From contig CM032809.1 in assembly GCA_019155185.1 (NCBI GenBank), positions 12,512,295 through 12,576,294 of the forward strand: 64,000 nucleotides of DNA, read 5' to 3'. Positions 36,146-48,413 of this stretch are shown here, piece by piece. Made by a program: the position numbers and the translations under genes. The notes beneath the pieces are model-generated. The model did no database searches. It was not told the origin of the DNA and worked only from the letters and a program-made list of their open reading frames with translations. Positions within the stretch are counted from its first letter, which is position 1. Every line of letters starts with the position of its first letter. The stretch is from Beaufortia kweichowensis (Eukaryota; Chordata; Actinopteri; Cypriniformes; Gastromyzontidae).

Positions 36146-39100
36146 CTGTGATAAAGAGAGACTTTAGACCATTACCACATCGCCCAAACGATCATTAAGC
36201 ATAAAAGATTCTTTATAATTTATTAATACAGACTTTTGGAAAAAAGACTTCCACACTATTTTTACATCAGCCCTTGAGAACATATATGTACATTTCTTCT
36301 TTCTTTATAAAAGAGGAATTTATAATTTGTTAAATATAACTGCAACAACAATGTTGTTGTGTATTGTAAATACACAATAAATAAATGTAAATAATAATGT
36401 AAATAAATAGTTTTAAATTAAATATATCAAATAAAATGTATCCCGTGGTTTACATCCTGCTAAGTTGTATTAATAATAAACAGATGTATGAATTAGTTAT
36501 ATATTTGAAAATATCTAGTAATACTTAATAATCAATAGAATTGTATAATTCTTTCTGTATTGAGTGAGACTTTGTCCTAATCACATAAACTGGATAAACC
36601 AGTAAGCGATAAAAGCTATTATTCCTTGTAAAAGGAAATGTTACACTCTTTTATTTACAAAGTGATTTTTAATAACCTTTATAAAATGACTTAAGTGCTT
36701 TTAGATATTTTCTGTGTGCTTATGCAGAAGTATGTAAAAATACCTCTTTGCTCTCTGTGATGGTGGGACCCTCAGTTAGACGGGGCCCAAACAGGTGGAA
36801 AGCGTTCCCATCATCACGCTCGCAGATTTGATTAATTATCATATTCTCCAGTGCTAAAAAATATTAAAACCCAAAAACTTTTAGCATTGTAGACCATAAT
36901 TTAAAGTGAATTAAAATTTGAATTTTGTCATCTCAGCATATACTACTGTACATGTCAGTGTCAAGAAGTCGTCAATAATGTAGACGTATTCTGTATCCGG
37001 ATCAGAAGCTAAAATGTTCATCTCATTCCTAAACTCTATGTACTGTGAGTCACTGCTGTTCATAACACCAATCACGAAGATCTCAATCCCATCAGCACGA
37101 GCATCCTCCGCAGCATCTTCCAGCCTCACAGCATCCCGTTTGTCCGCCAGCCCGTCTGTCAGCACAACCGCAACCTTCCTCACACCCGGCCTAGCTGCCT
37201 TGAATAGTTGAGTGGCCCGGCGGATGGCGCTACCCGTGAAGGTCCCCTCACCCAGGTATAGCATCCTGCGCACAGCATCTTTAATCGCGGCCTTGTCGTA
37301 CATCTGCTGCAGGCTGGCCACCACTACGTCCACAAGACTGTAGAGCACCACCCCTACACGGGTGCCATCCCCGCTGACGGACACACGGTCAATCAGAGCG
37401 TTTACAAAATCCTTCATTAGCTCAAAGTTCTCAAGACCAACACTCTGTGAGCTGTCAATGACAAAGACCAGCTCCAGAGGACTTTTTCTGCATTTGAGTC
37501 CACATCCTGAGAGGAACACAAAGAGTTCAATATCTGTCCACACTTAATAAATAATAAATCATAATATGTAATAAATCAGCATATTTATAAAGTTTTGTGT
37601 CAAAGTCATAGGAATGGCATACCACATATTTCCAGAATTACTAGGACCACCTCTTCTCTCTTTAGCGTAAAAAAATAATATTATTTATATAACATTTGCT
37701 TACATTCTGATAGAAAAATAAAGGGCATTTTCACTCACCGATAAACCTGGCTCACCCTTCTCTCCTGGTTTACCCTGCAATACAAATGACATTTTAATAG
37801 TTACGGAGCAGTTTGTCAAATTATCTAGGTACATAAAAATGACCCATCTGCTTTGCTGTATATGTCAGAAGTATATGGACAGAGTTTACTGAATTGAGCT
37901 GATCGTCGTGTGAGAGTTAGTTGAGCTGATCATCCGCTGGGAGTTAACCCAAGTACCTTTGGTCCTGTTTGTCCAGCAATTCCATATTCTCCTCTATCTC
38001 CTTTTTTTCCACGTTCGCCTTTCGGCCCTCTGTTACCCTGAAACCATGGGATGTGTTATTCTGTGCTTCCATTTGTATTAGCACTAGCAAAGTAAATGTG
38101 CTAAGCATGTAATAAACTAAATAGGAAATAAATACGTACAATGAAGTCAGTTAAATATGTGTTCTGAGTTTGTCACACTACAGAAAAATGTGTTATTAAC
38201 CACCCAGCAAAATTTTACTTAATTAAAAATTTATAATAAAAAAACCCGACAAATTAATAAAGTGAGTTTAATTTCAAAACCTTGGAAAAATAGGCAGGAT
38301 TCTCTGCTTTCAAACGCAGGGGGCGTGTCCGCTGGCGGCGCTGACACGCCCACTTACGGGAAAGCAGCGGTTTAGCTGCGTTCCAGACCTCGGATTTCGG
38401 ATATTCCTAATCTTAAACGCGGAAGTAAACGCCTGGAACGGCATTCGAAGTCGTACATTTGACGTCTGAACTCGGGGCAGATCGATCAACCCCGATCTCA
38501 GGGGACGCGTCATTTGATGTCACGCCCAAGATGCTTCCAGTGAGTTTACAGTGAGCTACATCATGTGAAAACGTAAAAAAACTTTAAGGTATTTTACTGC
38601 AAGAAGGACACGAGCAAAGTGTCTTCTGTAAGTTTTATTAAACAATTCAAATAATCGTAAAATAGGCTATCCTTTTGCTTTGAAGCTTGATTGACTAACG
38701 CCTTGAGGTCGGAGGTAGACAAAATATCTATAGATCTGAGTTGTGTGGAACGCAGCATAATATGTATTTGCATGACGAAGGCATAGCTATTTAGCAAAAT
38801 GTAGTCTTTAGTAACGAACGGTAACAGTAACTCGATCAAGTGGGCTAACCACTGATGCTAATACGCTGTTGTTATTATAGTGGTAGGGGCGGGGTCATGC
38901 TCGGTGGCTCCCGTGCGTCATCGAGGCAACGTTTCAGCCCCGCCCACAAAATGGTTCTGAACAGAATTGGTGAAAAACTGTTTAGCGATATATCAATATC
39001 ACAGTTCAGTACTACACAGTTCACAGTCTTTGTCATTTGTTATAGCAATATATTTCCAACATTGAAAATGTGTTCAAAAACATTTTTTAGAATTTACTTT

Positions 39101-42100
39101 AATACAGAAATATTTTAACCAAGTGACAGCTCCTTATTGTTGTGTAATTATTATCTATATAGACATTTATCTCACATTCTGCCAGTATTTGCTCTTCTGT
39201 TACCTTCTCTCCTGGCAGACCATCACCTGGAAGCCCTCTAGGGCCTGAGGGTCCTTGAAACCCAGGATCTCCCTGTTGACAAAATTATGACAAAATGATA
39301 CGGCTAAGCTTTACTTTTGACAGCATTTCCATCCCAGTAATATAATTCCCAGTCATAAAGGTACTGTATAAAAGGCTCTGCATTAGTATTTTTGTACCTT
39401 AGGGCCCTGGATCCCCTCTCCTGGAATGCCGGAGGGACCAGGAGCACCAGTCTGGCCAACGGCACCCTGTAAAAAGGCCACATTTATTTTTCAGAATTAA
39501 ATATATTTAAAGAAAACACACATTTAAACTTGAAAAATGTACAACCTTTGGTCCCATTAATCCAATTCCTGGTGGCCCTGCAGGGCCAGTAGCACCGGGC
39601 GAGCCCCTATCTCCCTGAGAACAAACACCCTTTTAGTTTAGAACTAGACTTAACTGACATCCTCAATAGAAACAGTAATAGTTGTTAGTGAATTAAGTAG
39701 ATCAAATTGTGTTACAAAACCTTTGGTCCAGGAATTCCTTGTCCTTCAGGTCCTACTTCACCTGGTAGCCCAGGGAACCCTTGAAGTCCCTAAGAAAATA
39801 TTACATGGAAAGATGATACGGTTTTGCTTTTTTATATATACTACAGAATAATAAATTAAGGCTTTGTCTCCATCACACACCTGGGGTCCAGGGTAACCCT
39901 CTCCCTTTATTCCTTGTGGGCCCATTGGCCCCGGATTCCCTCGATCACCCTAAAACATCCCAACAACGGCTTGAATTTAGAACAGCCCTATTAAATAGTA
40001 CAAAAGAAAACAACTTGTTTTAAATTGTAAAAACAGGTTTTAGCTGGTTATACCTTTGGCCCTGCAGTCCCAACCCCTGGCTCTCCAACAGGACCTTGTG
40101 GACCTGGAGGTCCTGTTTCACCCTAACAAAAAACATGCATAACAGATATGGAATAACAAACATGCATACAATGTGAAATCTCAAAATAGAATCATAAAAG
40201 GTCCGTTAAAAGACCAATTTATGGTAAAACTACTGTATTTATTTTTGGTTTAAACTGTGAGTCATGTACCTTTGAACCAGGTAATCCTCTGCCCGCAGGT
40301 CCTGGTAACCCCACCATACCCAAACTTCCTGGTTCTCCCTATAAAAGAAAACGTATTAACATGACTAAATCTATAATCTAATGTGCGTTTTATCTTCTAG
40401 CTTGTAGTACAGTGTAAAAGATAATGCTTTGTTTGAATCTTACATACACTGAGATTAAGAATGTGAATTGGGAGAGTTCAGTTCTTATTAAGATCTTAAA
40501 TGTGTTAGACTGTATCTAAATAATTTGTGTCAAGGCAAATGATATGATATGATATGATATGATATGATATGATATGATATGATATGATATGATATGATAT
40601 GATATGATATGATATGATATGATATGATATGATAATTAACCCTTTAAAATTAATAATGGAGTCCGTAGATATATTTTCTCACAAGACAAACATGACCATT
40701 AAAGGGTTAATTATGAGCATCCATTAAAGCCTAGGTGTTTAAAAGTCATAGAATCATACAGTCTGACATTCCAAACCTCTAAACAAGATGATCCTGATAT
40801 TAACCAACACATTCCCAGTGCAAAACCAGTCACAGTCACCCACCTTAGCCCCTGGGGGTCCCACTGCGCCAGGACTTCCTGGAAGACCCCTCGGTCCCCT
40901 GTCACCTCGGTCTCCCTGTGGAAAAATTTACAAAAGGAATTCATTATCATATTTTCCACTGCATTACAATTAGAAAAAACAGTATTTGATGTCATACAAT
41001 ATATGTCAGGCCACACCCAAAAATATATACAGTATATTCTAAAATTTCATTTTATATGAAACCTGTTTTAAGGACTATTAAGGACCAAGATAACAGAACT
41101 GTGATTTTTTTTCTTTCACAATTAAAATTCTAATTATATTCTTACACGTACTGTAATAGTAAAAAATGACTGCATGTTTTACAACTTAAATAAATCTTTT
41201 TAATGGTTTTTTAATGTTTTCTTAAGATATTCTTTTATAATTTGTACACATAATTGTGTCTTTTTACTATGATGGGATTAACATTTCTTTTCATTATGCT
41301 TATCAGAAAGGTAAAAATGTGCTTAATTGTTATGAAAATAAGGTTACAAAAAAAATGAAATGAAAATAAACATTCTTGACAGGTTTCTGAACATTCTGAA
41401 ATGACTGTTCCACTCTGTAAACACACTGTAATACATAAATGTTTGCCTTTTACTATGACGTAAAGTTGCATTGAGTGGCATGAAATATATCTCAAATTAA
41501 ATATTGATTAGTGGAAATGTCTTTCAAATGTGCGACTCTACGTTAATGACTTTTTAAATACTGTTTGCTATGCTGTGGCCACATTCAAAGTAAAACTAGA
41601 TCAATGTCATATGTATGAAGTATGTCAATGGGAATGCCAATGTACCTTCTCACCAGGAATTCCTTTTCCTGATTGGCCCTCTGAACCTCGAGCACCTGGT
41701 AAACCCATCTCACCCTAAAGTTATGAATATAATAGATATGCTGGGAAAAATAATGACTTGCTTTATTTATTAGCAAAATACAATGACCCTATAAAATTGC
41801 ACACTACATTACATATTCTTATTCATAGCAGAAAAAGTGTTTAAATAATAAAATAAACATCCCAAAACACTGTGTATGTCATAATGAAAAATTATATGTT
41901 TTAAGTAGGGCTGGGCGATATGGCTGAAAACTGTATCACGATATCAGTGTTTCATATCGGTCGATATCGATAATTATTGATATTTTTTATGACCCATTTA
42001 AAATAAGGACCAGGAGAAAAATATATTACATTTAAACATTTTTATTTTAAACTTAACCTTCCTCTGATCATAATCCCCTCAGTTATTAAGACAGAAATGT

Positions 42101-45100
42101 CAAAACTCAAATAATTAAAATGTAAACATAAGTCTAAAGTCACAATGAACACTTAACAATTATCTCTTAACATTTAAGGTGCAAAATCAAAGAAAATGTA
42201 AGAAATGCTTAATAAAGTGTAATAAAATAGTGCAAAGTGTTAAATATAAACATAGAGAAACCTAAGAATTTAGTGCAAGTTTAGTGCTAGGAAGTTCACT
42301 AGCTGTTCACCTTCTGGTGAACGTGTAAAAGCTTTTTATAGACGACACTGGTCTGACTACGGTCAGACTTATAATATCCAAAAAACTGCCATACTGTCGA
42401 GCTGACTTTTCCTCTTTTATTTACAATTTCCTCGCTTTGTCCTACCTTTGGACCCACAGAACCATCTTCACCTGGGATTCCAGGAATGCCAGGTGCTCCG
42501 TCTTGTCCTAGCTCTCCCTAAAATTACAAATAAACCACTACTACCAAAACATTTATATGTGCATATGTGTGTATGAAAGCATAATGAGGACACAGTATAA
42601 GGACATTTATATTGTTTGTACCTTTGGTCCAGGTTCTCCAGTTCCTCTCTCACCTTGTTGTCCAGATTCTCCAGGAAAGCCTTGGTCTCCCTGGAGAGAC
42701 AAATGTGACAATAAGTTTATAGTGTTGTTCTTTTCATTTATTGTAACAGCAAAAATTAATACATGCCAAAGATATACAATACTTATAAAATATAACAGGC
42801 ATTGAATACATAAAAACATGTTGCAATTTATATCAAATCAATTAAATTACCTTTGGGCCAACCATACCCATTCCAGAGGGACCTCTTGGGCCGGGTGGTC
42901 CTATGGGACCCTGGTCACCCTGTAGCAAGCCATAACAAAACCTTTTAAAATGAATGTTGTGCGTCAATTTTTTATATAAATGATTGCAGTGTAAGATCAC
43001 AAAATTAATTTGCCTTTTCTCCCTGGATTCCTGCTCCTGGAAACCCCATCGGTCCAGGCAAACCTGCCACCCCCATATTACCCTACAAAAAACAAAGTTC
43101 TCAAAGCAGTGCATTATGACAAAACCATCAGTCTTTTGATGAAAATGTGATACCTTTTCACCCCTCATGCCTAACCCGGGAGGTCCACGAACCCCTTTAG
43201 GGCCCTCAAATCCTCTGTCGCCCTGAAATCATCACAGTGTAGTAAACAACAGAGGTCAGATACTGCTGTACAGCTGGTGGACTGAGATGTCTGCTGTTAA
43301 CTCTTGCCTTTGGCCCTGGTAAACCTTCTCCTGGAAAACCTTGGTTGCCTTGAACTCCTTGAGGTCCTGGTGGGCCCTAAAAACAAACACTTCATATTAG
43401 TATATTAAACTATGAACACTCTGTGTCTGCTTGTTGCCTGTTAATACAGTAGTAGGCTATAGAACAGATACACAACTGCTGTGTAACGCCATCTAGTGGT
43501 GTAACTGACATATCACTTAGGTAAACCACTTTTAAAAAAATACCATGGTTTTATTATAGCAAATGTGTAGTAAGTGTAGTTTTTGTGTTGACTAGCATTT
43601 GTATAAACAAATACCTTCGTTAAACTAAAACTATTTGGGTCATTCTACAGTAACGTCCACTTTTCTGTCCCTAGAATTTACAGAAATATTACAATTGAAA
43701 TACACATTAGGGTTACAATTTTTCTCCTGAGCCATCAACGTGGCATTTTTTTATTTATTAATTATATAGAATTCCAAGTACCACAAAACTGCTCGTCCCC
43801 ATAGCCATGTACAGAGGAAAAGTGCTTTATTTTGAGGTCAAAAATCATTTAAAATACAAAAGTATATTCATAACTATCAAATATATAATGTAAATGCCAT
43901 AAAAAAACAAAATACTAAATAAATATGATAAAATATATAATGAAAACAGTGGTCCCCTGAAGTTGTGTCACTGGTGTTACCACTTAACAAAAGTCTTTTA
44001 TTTTGGAATAAAAAAATCACACTGACATCACTCGACTTCCTATTTCCTGAAGATCTATGAAAGCAGGCCCATGATAAGTCCTCTGCCTCTTTTCAGAATT
44101 TTTTTCATTTATCTCATGATCTCATATGAAGCTTTTAGTTGACGTCACTGGTGTGACCTACTTTATTGTTAGGGAATTGTAAAAAAACCTAATTTAGTGA
44201 GTATACCATGATTGACAACGTGTGGTTTTTTTTGTAAAATGCATTTTTCATGAAAATTGTCACTGGTGTTACTGTCACTGGTGTCACCTTAATGGGTAGC
44301 ACCATTGAAGATCAGTGCCTCCCAAATCATTAAGCTGTTATTTATGTGTATTCATAAAGTCAAAAGGTAATCTAATAATGTGGTCTAAGTTTAAATGTTA
44401 GAAAAATAAGTATATTTTAAGACATCTTGCCATACCAAAAGTGGACATTTCTGTAGAATGACCCATTTACTGTTTGATAATTTGTTAATACCATAATATT
44501 GTTAATACTGTTTGTTAACACCATAGTCTAACCATGTATTTTTTTGTTTAATGTAACACAAAACCATGGTTATTTCTTAAAAGAAAATGTGAATAACATT
44601 ATAAAATGTTATGTACTGTAAACTCACAGGTAGTCCTGGCTCGCCTATACCAATAGGTCCGGGTGGCCCAAGTCTCCCTTGACTGCCTTTGTTGCCCTTA
44701 GCAAACACAAAGAACTAATGAACATTTTTCTACTGTGAATTTACAACATATTTGTATTGTGTATTCATATTTATTGTGTTTAGTGTTGAAATAACACTTT
44801 GAGAATCAAACGTATTTGTGAAACCTTTGCACCAGGAAACCCAATGCCTGGGTCACCTGAAGGTCCAGTGGGTCCGCTAGGTCCTCGTTCACCCTGGGAA
44901 AGATGTCTGTGTTATTTCATGATATTTTATGTTACGGTAATCATTCATATTTTTACGTCCTTAACGTGTGATGTAATCACCTTACCTTAGCTCCAATAGG
45001 ACCTTCAGGACCTGTGTCACCAGGACTACCATTTGGCCCCTGAATACACAAAAAGCAAGTTTAAATCGAGTATTATTCTATAAAATCCACCGGCACACTG

Positions 45101-48100
45101 ATGTACAGTATATACCGTAAGTTACTGTAATTGTACTGACAGATTACAATGTTTAAAACTCTGTTTAAAAAACTGTTTAAAACGTGACACGGGCAATGCT
45201 ATGATGACATATAAAATACAAAATTGCATCTGATGCAGACTTTAAACGATAACTATGCCATCAATTACAACGGGATCATAGGACATAAGGCTGTGTGGGA
45301 AATGAAAGCCGGACTAAATCTGCCTCTCTAAATCTGAATGGGTTTATAAATGGAGGCTGCTATCATCACACAGAAATCACAAAGACTGAATCTCACAAAA
45401 ATGTCTGATTTATATTGTAATAAAAGTGCAACCTGATCTCCTCTTGGTCCTCGAGATCCTGGAGGTCCATATGGGCCCTGTGGGAACAGAATAAAGGGTC
45501 ACACAGACACCAGGACAGACCACAGACCTGGAAAATTACATCTTTAAACCTACTTGAACTCCTTTCATTCCAGGGGTGCCACACTCTCCTTTTCCTTCCT
45601 AGACAACAGAAAGAGTCAGTGAGCCATTTCATTTTTCACTGTACGCTCCAATAATAGCCATAGTGACACACTGTACTGAAATTATTGACTTTGAGTAAAA
45701 TATACTAGCCTTTTCTCCTTTAGGTCCCTGTTTTCCCTGTAACAAAGGAATCAAACAGCATGACTGGTCAGTAAACGAACAAATAAAACATTATAGTTGC
45801 ATATTTTTCATAAAAAAAGAACAGCAATAAGTTATTTAATACCCTTATACCCTCCAATCCTGGACGTCCATTCAAACCTGGTTCTCCCTGTGAATGAAAA
45901 GGAACTAAATCTAATTTATACAGTACCAGTCTTTAAGCTGACAATTGACAAATAACTGATTCTCATGATCTTAAAAAATCTTTTAGTCTAAAGATGTATA
46001 TTTCAGTGTTTAAAATGACTTTTGTAGACAAAAATATAACTGTACCCACATATTAATTTATTTAAATAGAAAACTTGTTTTTTTATTTTACTTTAAATAT
46101 TTTTTTAAATGGATTACTTGGATGACATAACAAAGAAAAAGCAGCCAATAAGAGTCCAGAACAGACAGAAATTCCGTCAGTGCTGTTTAAAAAGCTTCTC
46201 AGGTTTCCTGGATCATAAAATGTCAAGAATATGATTTTTTGTCAAGAATATGATATTCTAAAATGTGGGAAAAGAATAAGAGTGAGTAAGTCACTTGAAA
46301 TGTGATTTGAAAACAATATAAGAATATGGATGCTTTCCCTAAAAAGCAGCACAAAACATAACACAGAATTAGTGCACTACAATGGGACGTACCCTAGATC
46401 CTTTTGGACCAGTGAACCCGTCAAATCCTGGATCACCTGGTTTACCCTAACATTTCCAAAAAATAACAGCAGATATATTCAAAAATACATTTTAAAGAAC
46501 ATAGATGGGGAAATCATTAATGTGTCTGAGCTCTGAAACTCTAAACTTTTGTTAGAATAATTAAGCATTCATGTACAACGTTTTTGGTTATACATGTCTA
46601 ATCCTTTAGTCTTGACCTTTAACCTCTCTGTGTTGCATACTGTTGAACGTATATGTGACCCTGTCTGTTGGCTAAAGTCTAAAAATCTAACTTTGAGATA
46701 ACGAGCATTAAAGTTTGATTTCACTTATTAATTTCATTATAATTTCAATTTTTGACATGGACTTACTCAGTAAATGTTAAAGATGTCAAGGTTATATTTT
46801 CAAGGAATGTTCTTTACATTATGTAGGATGATTTTATGTAGAAAACAGCAAATCACAAAAAAGGACTTCAGCTGGGTTTTCACAGGCACATTGTGCTACA
46901 GTATGGGAAGCAATTCCTGGTCTTTCATGTAGTAATATAAGTAATATAAGTTACAATATATGTTGAAATATTGCTGATGAAGTGAACATAGCACAGTAAA
47001 CATTATTCTGTTGTTGTTTACATCTGTAATCTGCAATCTGATGAACTTGGATACAGTATGATACAGCACAAAAGGAAATGTTTCAGACTGAGACATTGGA
47101 GATACAAACTCACTGGATTTCCTGGAGGTCCTCTCTCTCCTTTCTCACACATACAAGATTTCGGCTGTGGACACTGTAACAGAAATGAATAAAAGAACAC
47201 AACAATTAATAACCACTATATGATTACAAAATGACATTTATCCTAAAGAAAGGTTGTGTGAACGTTTGATAACCATACTTACAGCTGTGTTAGCAAATCC
47301 ACTCTGTAAAAAAAGAACAGAAAGCATTTTAGACTGTAGTGTAAACCTTGCTTTTTATGTTAATATTGATGGTAATGTGATACTGTTTGTGTATGAAAAA
47401 TACATTTACTGTATTACTGTAACAAATTAAACATTATTATGCAGCACATTAGAAATTATTTATCCCGGTGATGAGCACAAAATGTAATGTTGACAATTAA
47501 AACTACAAATTGACGCATTGTCAAGGCAATTATCAACCTAAGTCAATAAGCACCTAATGATAAGCCCTGTCTCCCAATCTCACCATTAGTGCTGCCGCAA
47601 TCCCAAACACTCACCAGTTCATTGTAAAGTTTGTCTTCCAGCTGTGAGTCGCTGAGGCTGAACAGGTGTTGCTGCGGTGGTGCGCTGGCGATGGACCTCA
47701 GTCTACCATTATCATACTCATCCAGCATGGCTTCCGACAGCCCGATGACAAACACACGAATGTTGCTGTTTTTGGCATCAGCGGCTACACTGACAGCGCT
47801 GGGGCTGTGCGGGTGATCCACACCATCCGTCAGGAGAATCATGACTCTCAGGCTGCTGGCGGCAGTCTCTCGGGTGAACAGCTGAGTGGCGTTGGAGATG
47901 GCATGAGATAAGTAGGTGCCATGGCCTATGTAGCTCATAGAATCCACTTTGCTTTGGAAAATATCAATGTCCTGCCAGTCCCGAAAGTTGTGTTCCACAG
48001 AGACTGTGCTGCTGTACTGAAGGGCGGCGAGTCTCACCCGCATGCGCCATCCTGACACCTGCAGCTGCATCAGTCTGGTACTGAAACGCAACACAAAGTC

Positions 48101-48387
48101 CCTCTGCCTCTCAAACAGTAGCGTTGCAGCTTTCTCCGAACTGTCCACCAAGAAAGCTACTTCCAGTGGACAAAAGAGAGCTGAAAGATGCAGGAGAATA
48201 TAAAAATAATTCAAGACATTGATATGGCAGGTGCATAGATTGCTTAAACTTATTTGTGCTTCTTACTTTTGACTTCATTTAGGAAGAGGTTGTTTTCAGG
48301 CTTTTGTCTGTGTTTTCTTCTGTTTTGGCTTTTTACTCTCCCGGACAGCATCAGCAGCAGGAGACACAGCATCACAACACACTTCAT
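35565..48387 (-). CDS. col28a1: Collagen type XXVIII alpha 1, 34 coding exons, 1140 aa
   Basis: Minus-strand coding exons: 48387-48267, 48180-47615, 47303-47283, 47173-47114, 46446-46393, 45887-45843, 45736-45710, 45598-45554, 45477-45433, 45039-44986, 44893-44825, 44696-44628, 43376-43308, 43222-43154, 43082-43014, 42919-42851, 42690-42622, 42517-42446, 41714-41646, 40915-40844, 40338-40270, 40122-40054, 39949-39881, 39789-39721, 39614-39546, 39466-39398, 39272-39204, 38037-37957, 37774-37739, 37659-37623, 37506-36952, 36853-36744, 36145-35932, 35737-35565. All phases agree; the sum is 3423 nt. Order: signal peptide, VWA, interrupted Gly-X-Y helix, VWA, proline-rich linker, Kunitz, as in collagen XXVIII (human about 1125 aa). 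It is a secreted extracellular-matrix protein of basement-membrane zones and peripheral nerve. Most helix exons are 69 nt with a Gly-X-Gly-type interruption near their 3' ends. Introns after 45710, 43308 and 43014 start with GC. Confidence 0.93.
36952..37506 (-). CDS. col28a1: col28a1 exon 31: C-terminal VWA domain
   Basis: A 555-nt exon encoding the second VWA domain. Exon 30 (37659-37623, REEVVLVILEICG) supplies its start. The MIDAS is complete: FVIDSSQSVG, Thr in GEGTFTGSAI and Asp in LTDGLADKRD. The sequence before the domain is CGLKCRKSPLEL, with paired cysteines as in other collagen VI/XXVIII-type domains. The donor is ACAT|GTACAG, chosen because it gives the phase required by the next exon (SLENMIINQICER). 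Confidence 0.92.
37739..47303 (-). CDS. col28a1: col28a1 collagenous region (exons 3-29)
   Basis: Twenty-seven small exons encode interrupted Gly-X-Y repeats, opening with a Cys-containing junction (CPQPKSCMCEKGERGPPG) that could crosslink chains. Exon sizes are 21, 60, 54, 45, 27, 45, 45, 54, then mostly 69 or 72, then 81 and 36 nt. Each 69-nt exon encodes 23 residues with one short interruption (e.g. PGIGFPG, PGEGLPG, SGKGIPG), and these interruptions recur at the same place in successive exons. This periodicity points to growth by exon duplication. Between exons 7 and 8 the join reads GEK-EGK-GEC, where one Gly is replaced by Glu. Confidence 0.9.
38038..39203. other. Longer col28a1 intron with a GC-rich insert
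   Basis: About 1.17 kb between collagen exons. The part 38300-38540 and 38880-38945 is much richer in GC (gggggcgtgtccgctggcgg, ggcggggtcatgctcggtgg) than any neighbouring intron. It includes ggggcgtgtccgc and the opposing tgacacgccc as short inverted pieces. Probably an inserted repeat, but no ends or target duplication could be defined. Confidence 0.4.
40538..40634. repeat. (GATAT)n microsatellite in a col28a1 intron
   Basis: About nineteen near-perfect copies of the pentanucleotide atgat/gatat, between collagen exons at 40270-40338 and 40844-40915. Confidence 0.95.
41907..42420. mobile_element. Fragment of a hAT-like element in a col28a1 intron
   Basis: Begins tagggctgggcgatatggct followed by atcgataattattgatattt, the familiar start of a widespread vertebrate hAT-type repeat family. 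No matching right end is found before the next exon at 42446, so it is truncated or decayed; the right limit is a guess. Confidence 0.55.
43637..44464. mobile_element. Non-coding TIR element with internal CACTGGTG repeats
   Basis: About 828 bp in the col28a1 intron between exons 12 and 13. The left end is gggtcattctacagtaacgt and the right end inverted is gggtcattctacagaaatgt. The inverted match continues to ccactttt. Inside, the motif cactggtgt(g/t)ac occurs at about 43975, 44150, 44262 and 44278. No coding frame, and no clear target duplication. Confidence 0.65.
45960..46290. repeat. Decayed relative of the MITE at 6082-6573
   Basis: Shares blocks with that MITE in the same order: tttgtagacaaaa, cagtgctgtttaaaa, gatgaca...atgtcaa and attctaaaatgtg. 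Ends are not preserved. It lies in the col28a1 intron between exons 5 and 6. Confidence 0.55.
47615..48180 (-). CDS. col28a1: col28a1 exon 2: N-terminal VWA domain
   Basis: One 566-nt exon encodes the first von Willebrand factor A domain (LEVAFLVDSSEKA ... GHGTYLSHAISNATQLF ... RVMILLTDGVDHP ... IRVFVIGL). The MIDAS positions read D-S-S-E-K, then Thr in GHGTYL and Asp in LLTDG. The fifth residue of the usual D-x-S-x-S is Lys, so metal binding may be altered. Acceptor ctttcag; donor CTG|GTGAGT. Confidence 0.92.
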
Positions 48388-48413
48388 CCTTCCTGCTTAT
48401 TCAAACCTTCTGT
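48267..48413 (-). CDS. col28a1: col28a1 first coding exon with signal peptide
   Basis: ATG at 48387-48385 begins MKCVVMLCLLLLMLSGRVKS, a clear signal peptide with a leucine-rich core and likely cleavage near Ser20. The short basic segment NRRKHRQKPENN follows. The donor is AAAA|GTAAG. A good acceptor (tgtgtgtag|ACAGAAG) 26 nt upstream of the ATG suggests a separate non-coding first exon further right, so the exon probably runs 48413-48267. Confidence 0.85.

Noticed and set aside
36952..37547. Plus-strand frames opposite the VWA exon
   Set aside because: Shadows of the col28a1 coding exon, which has far stronger family evidence.
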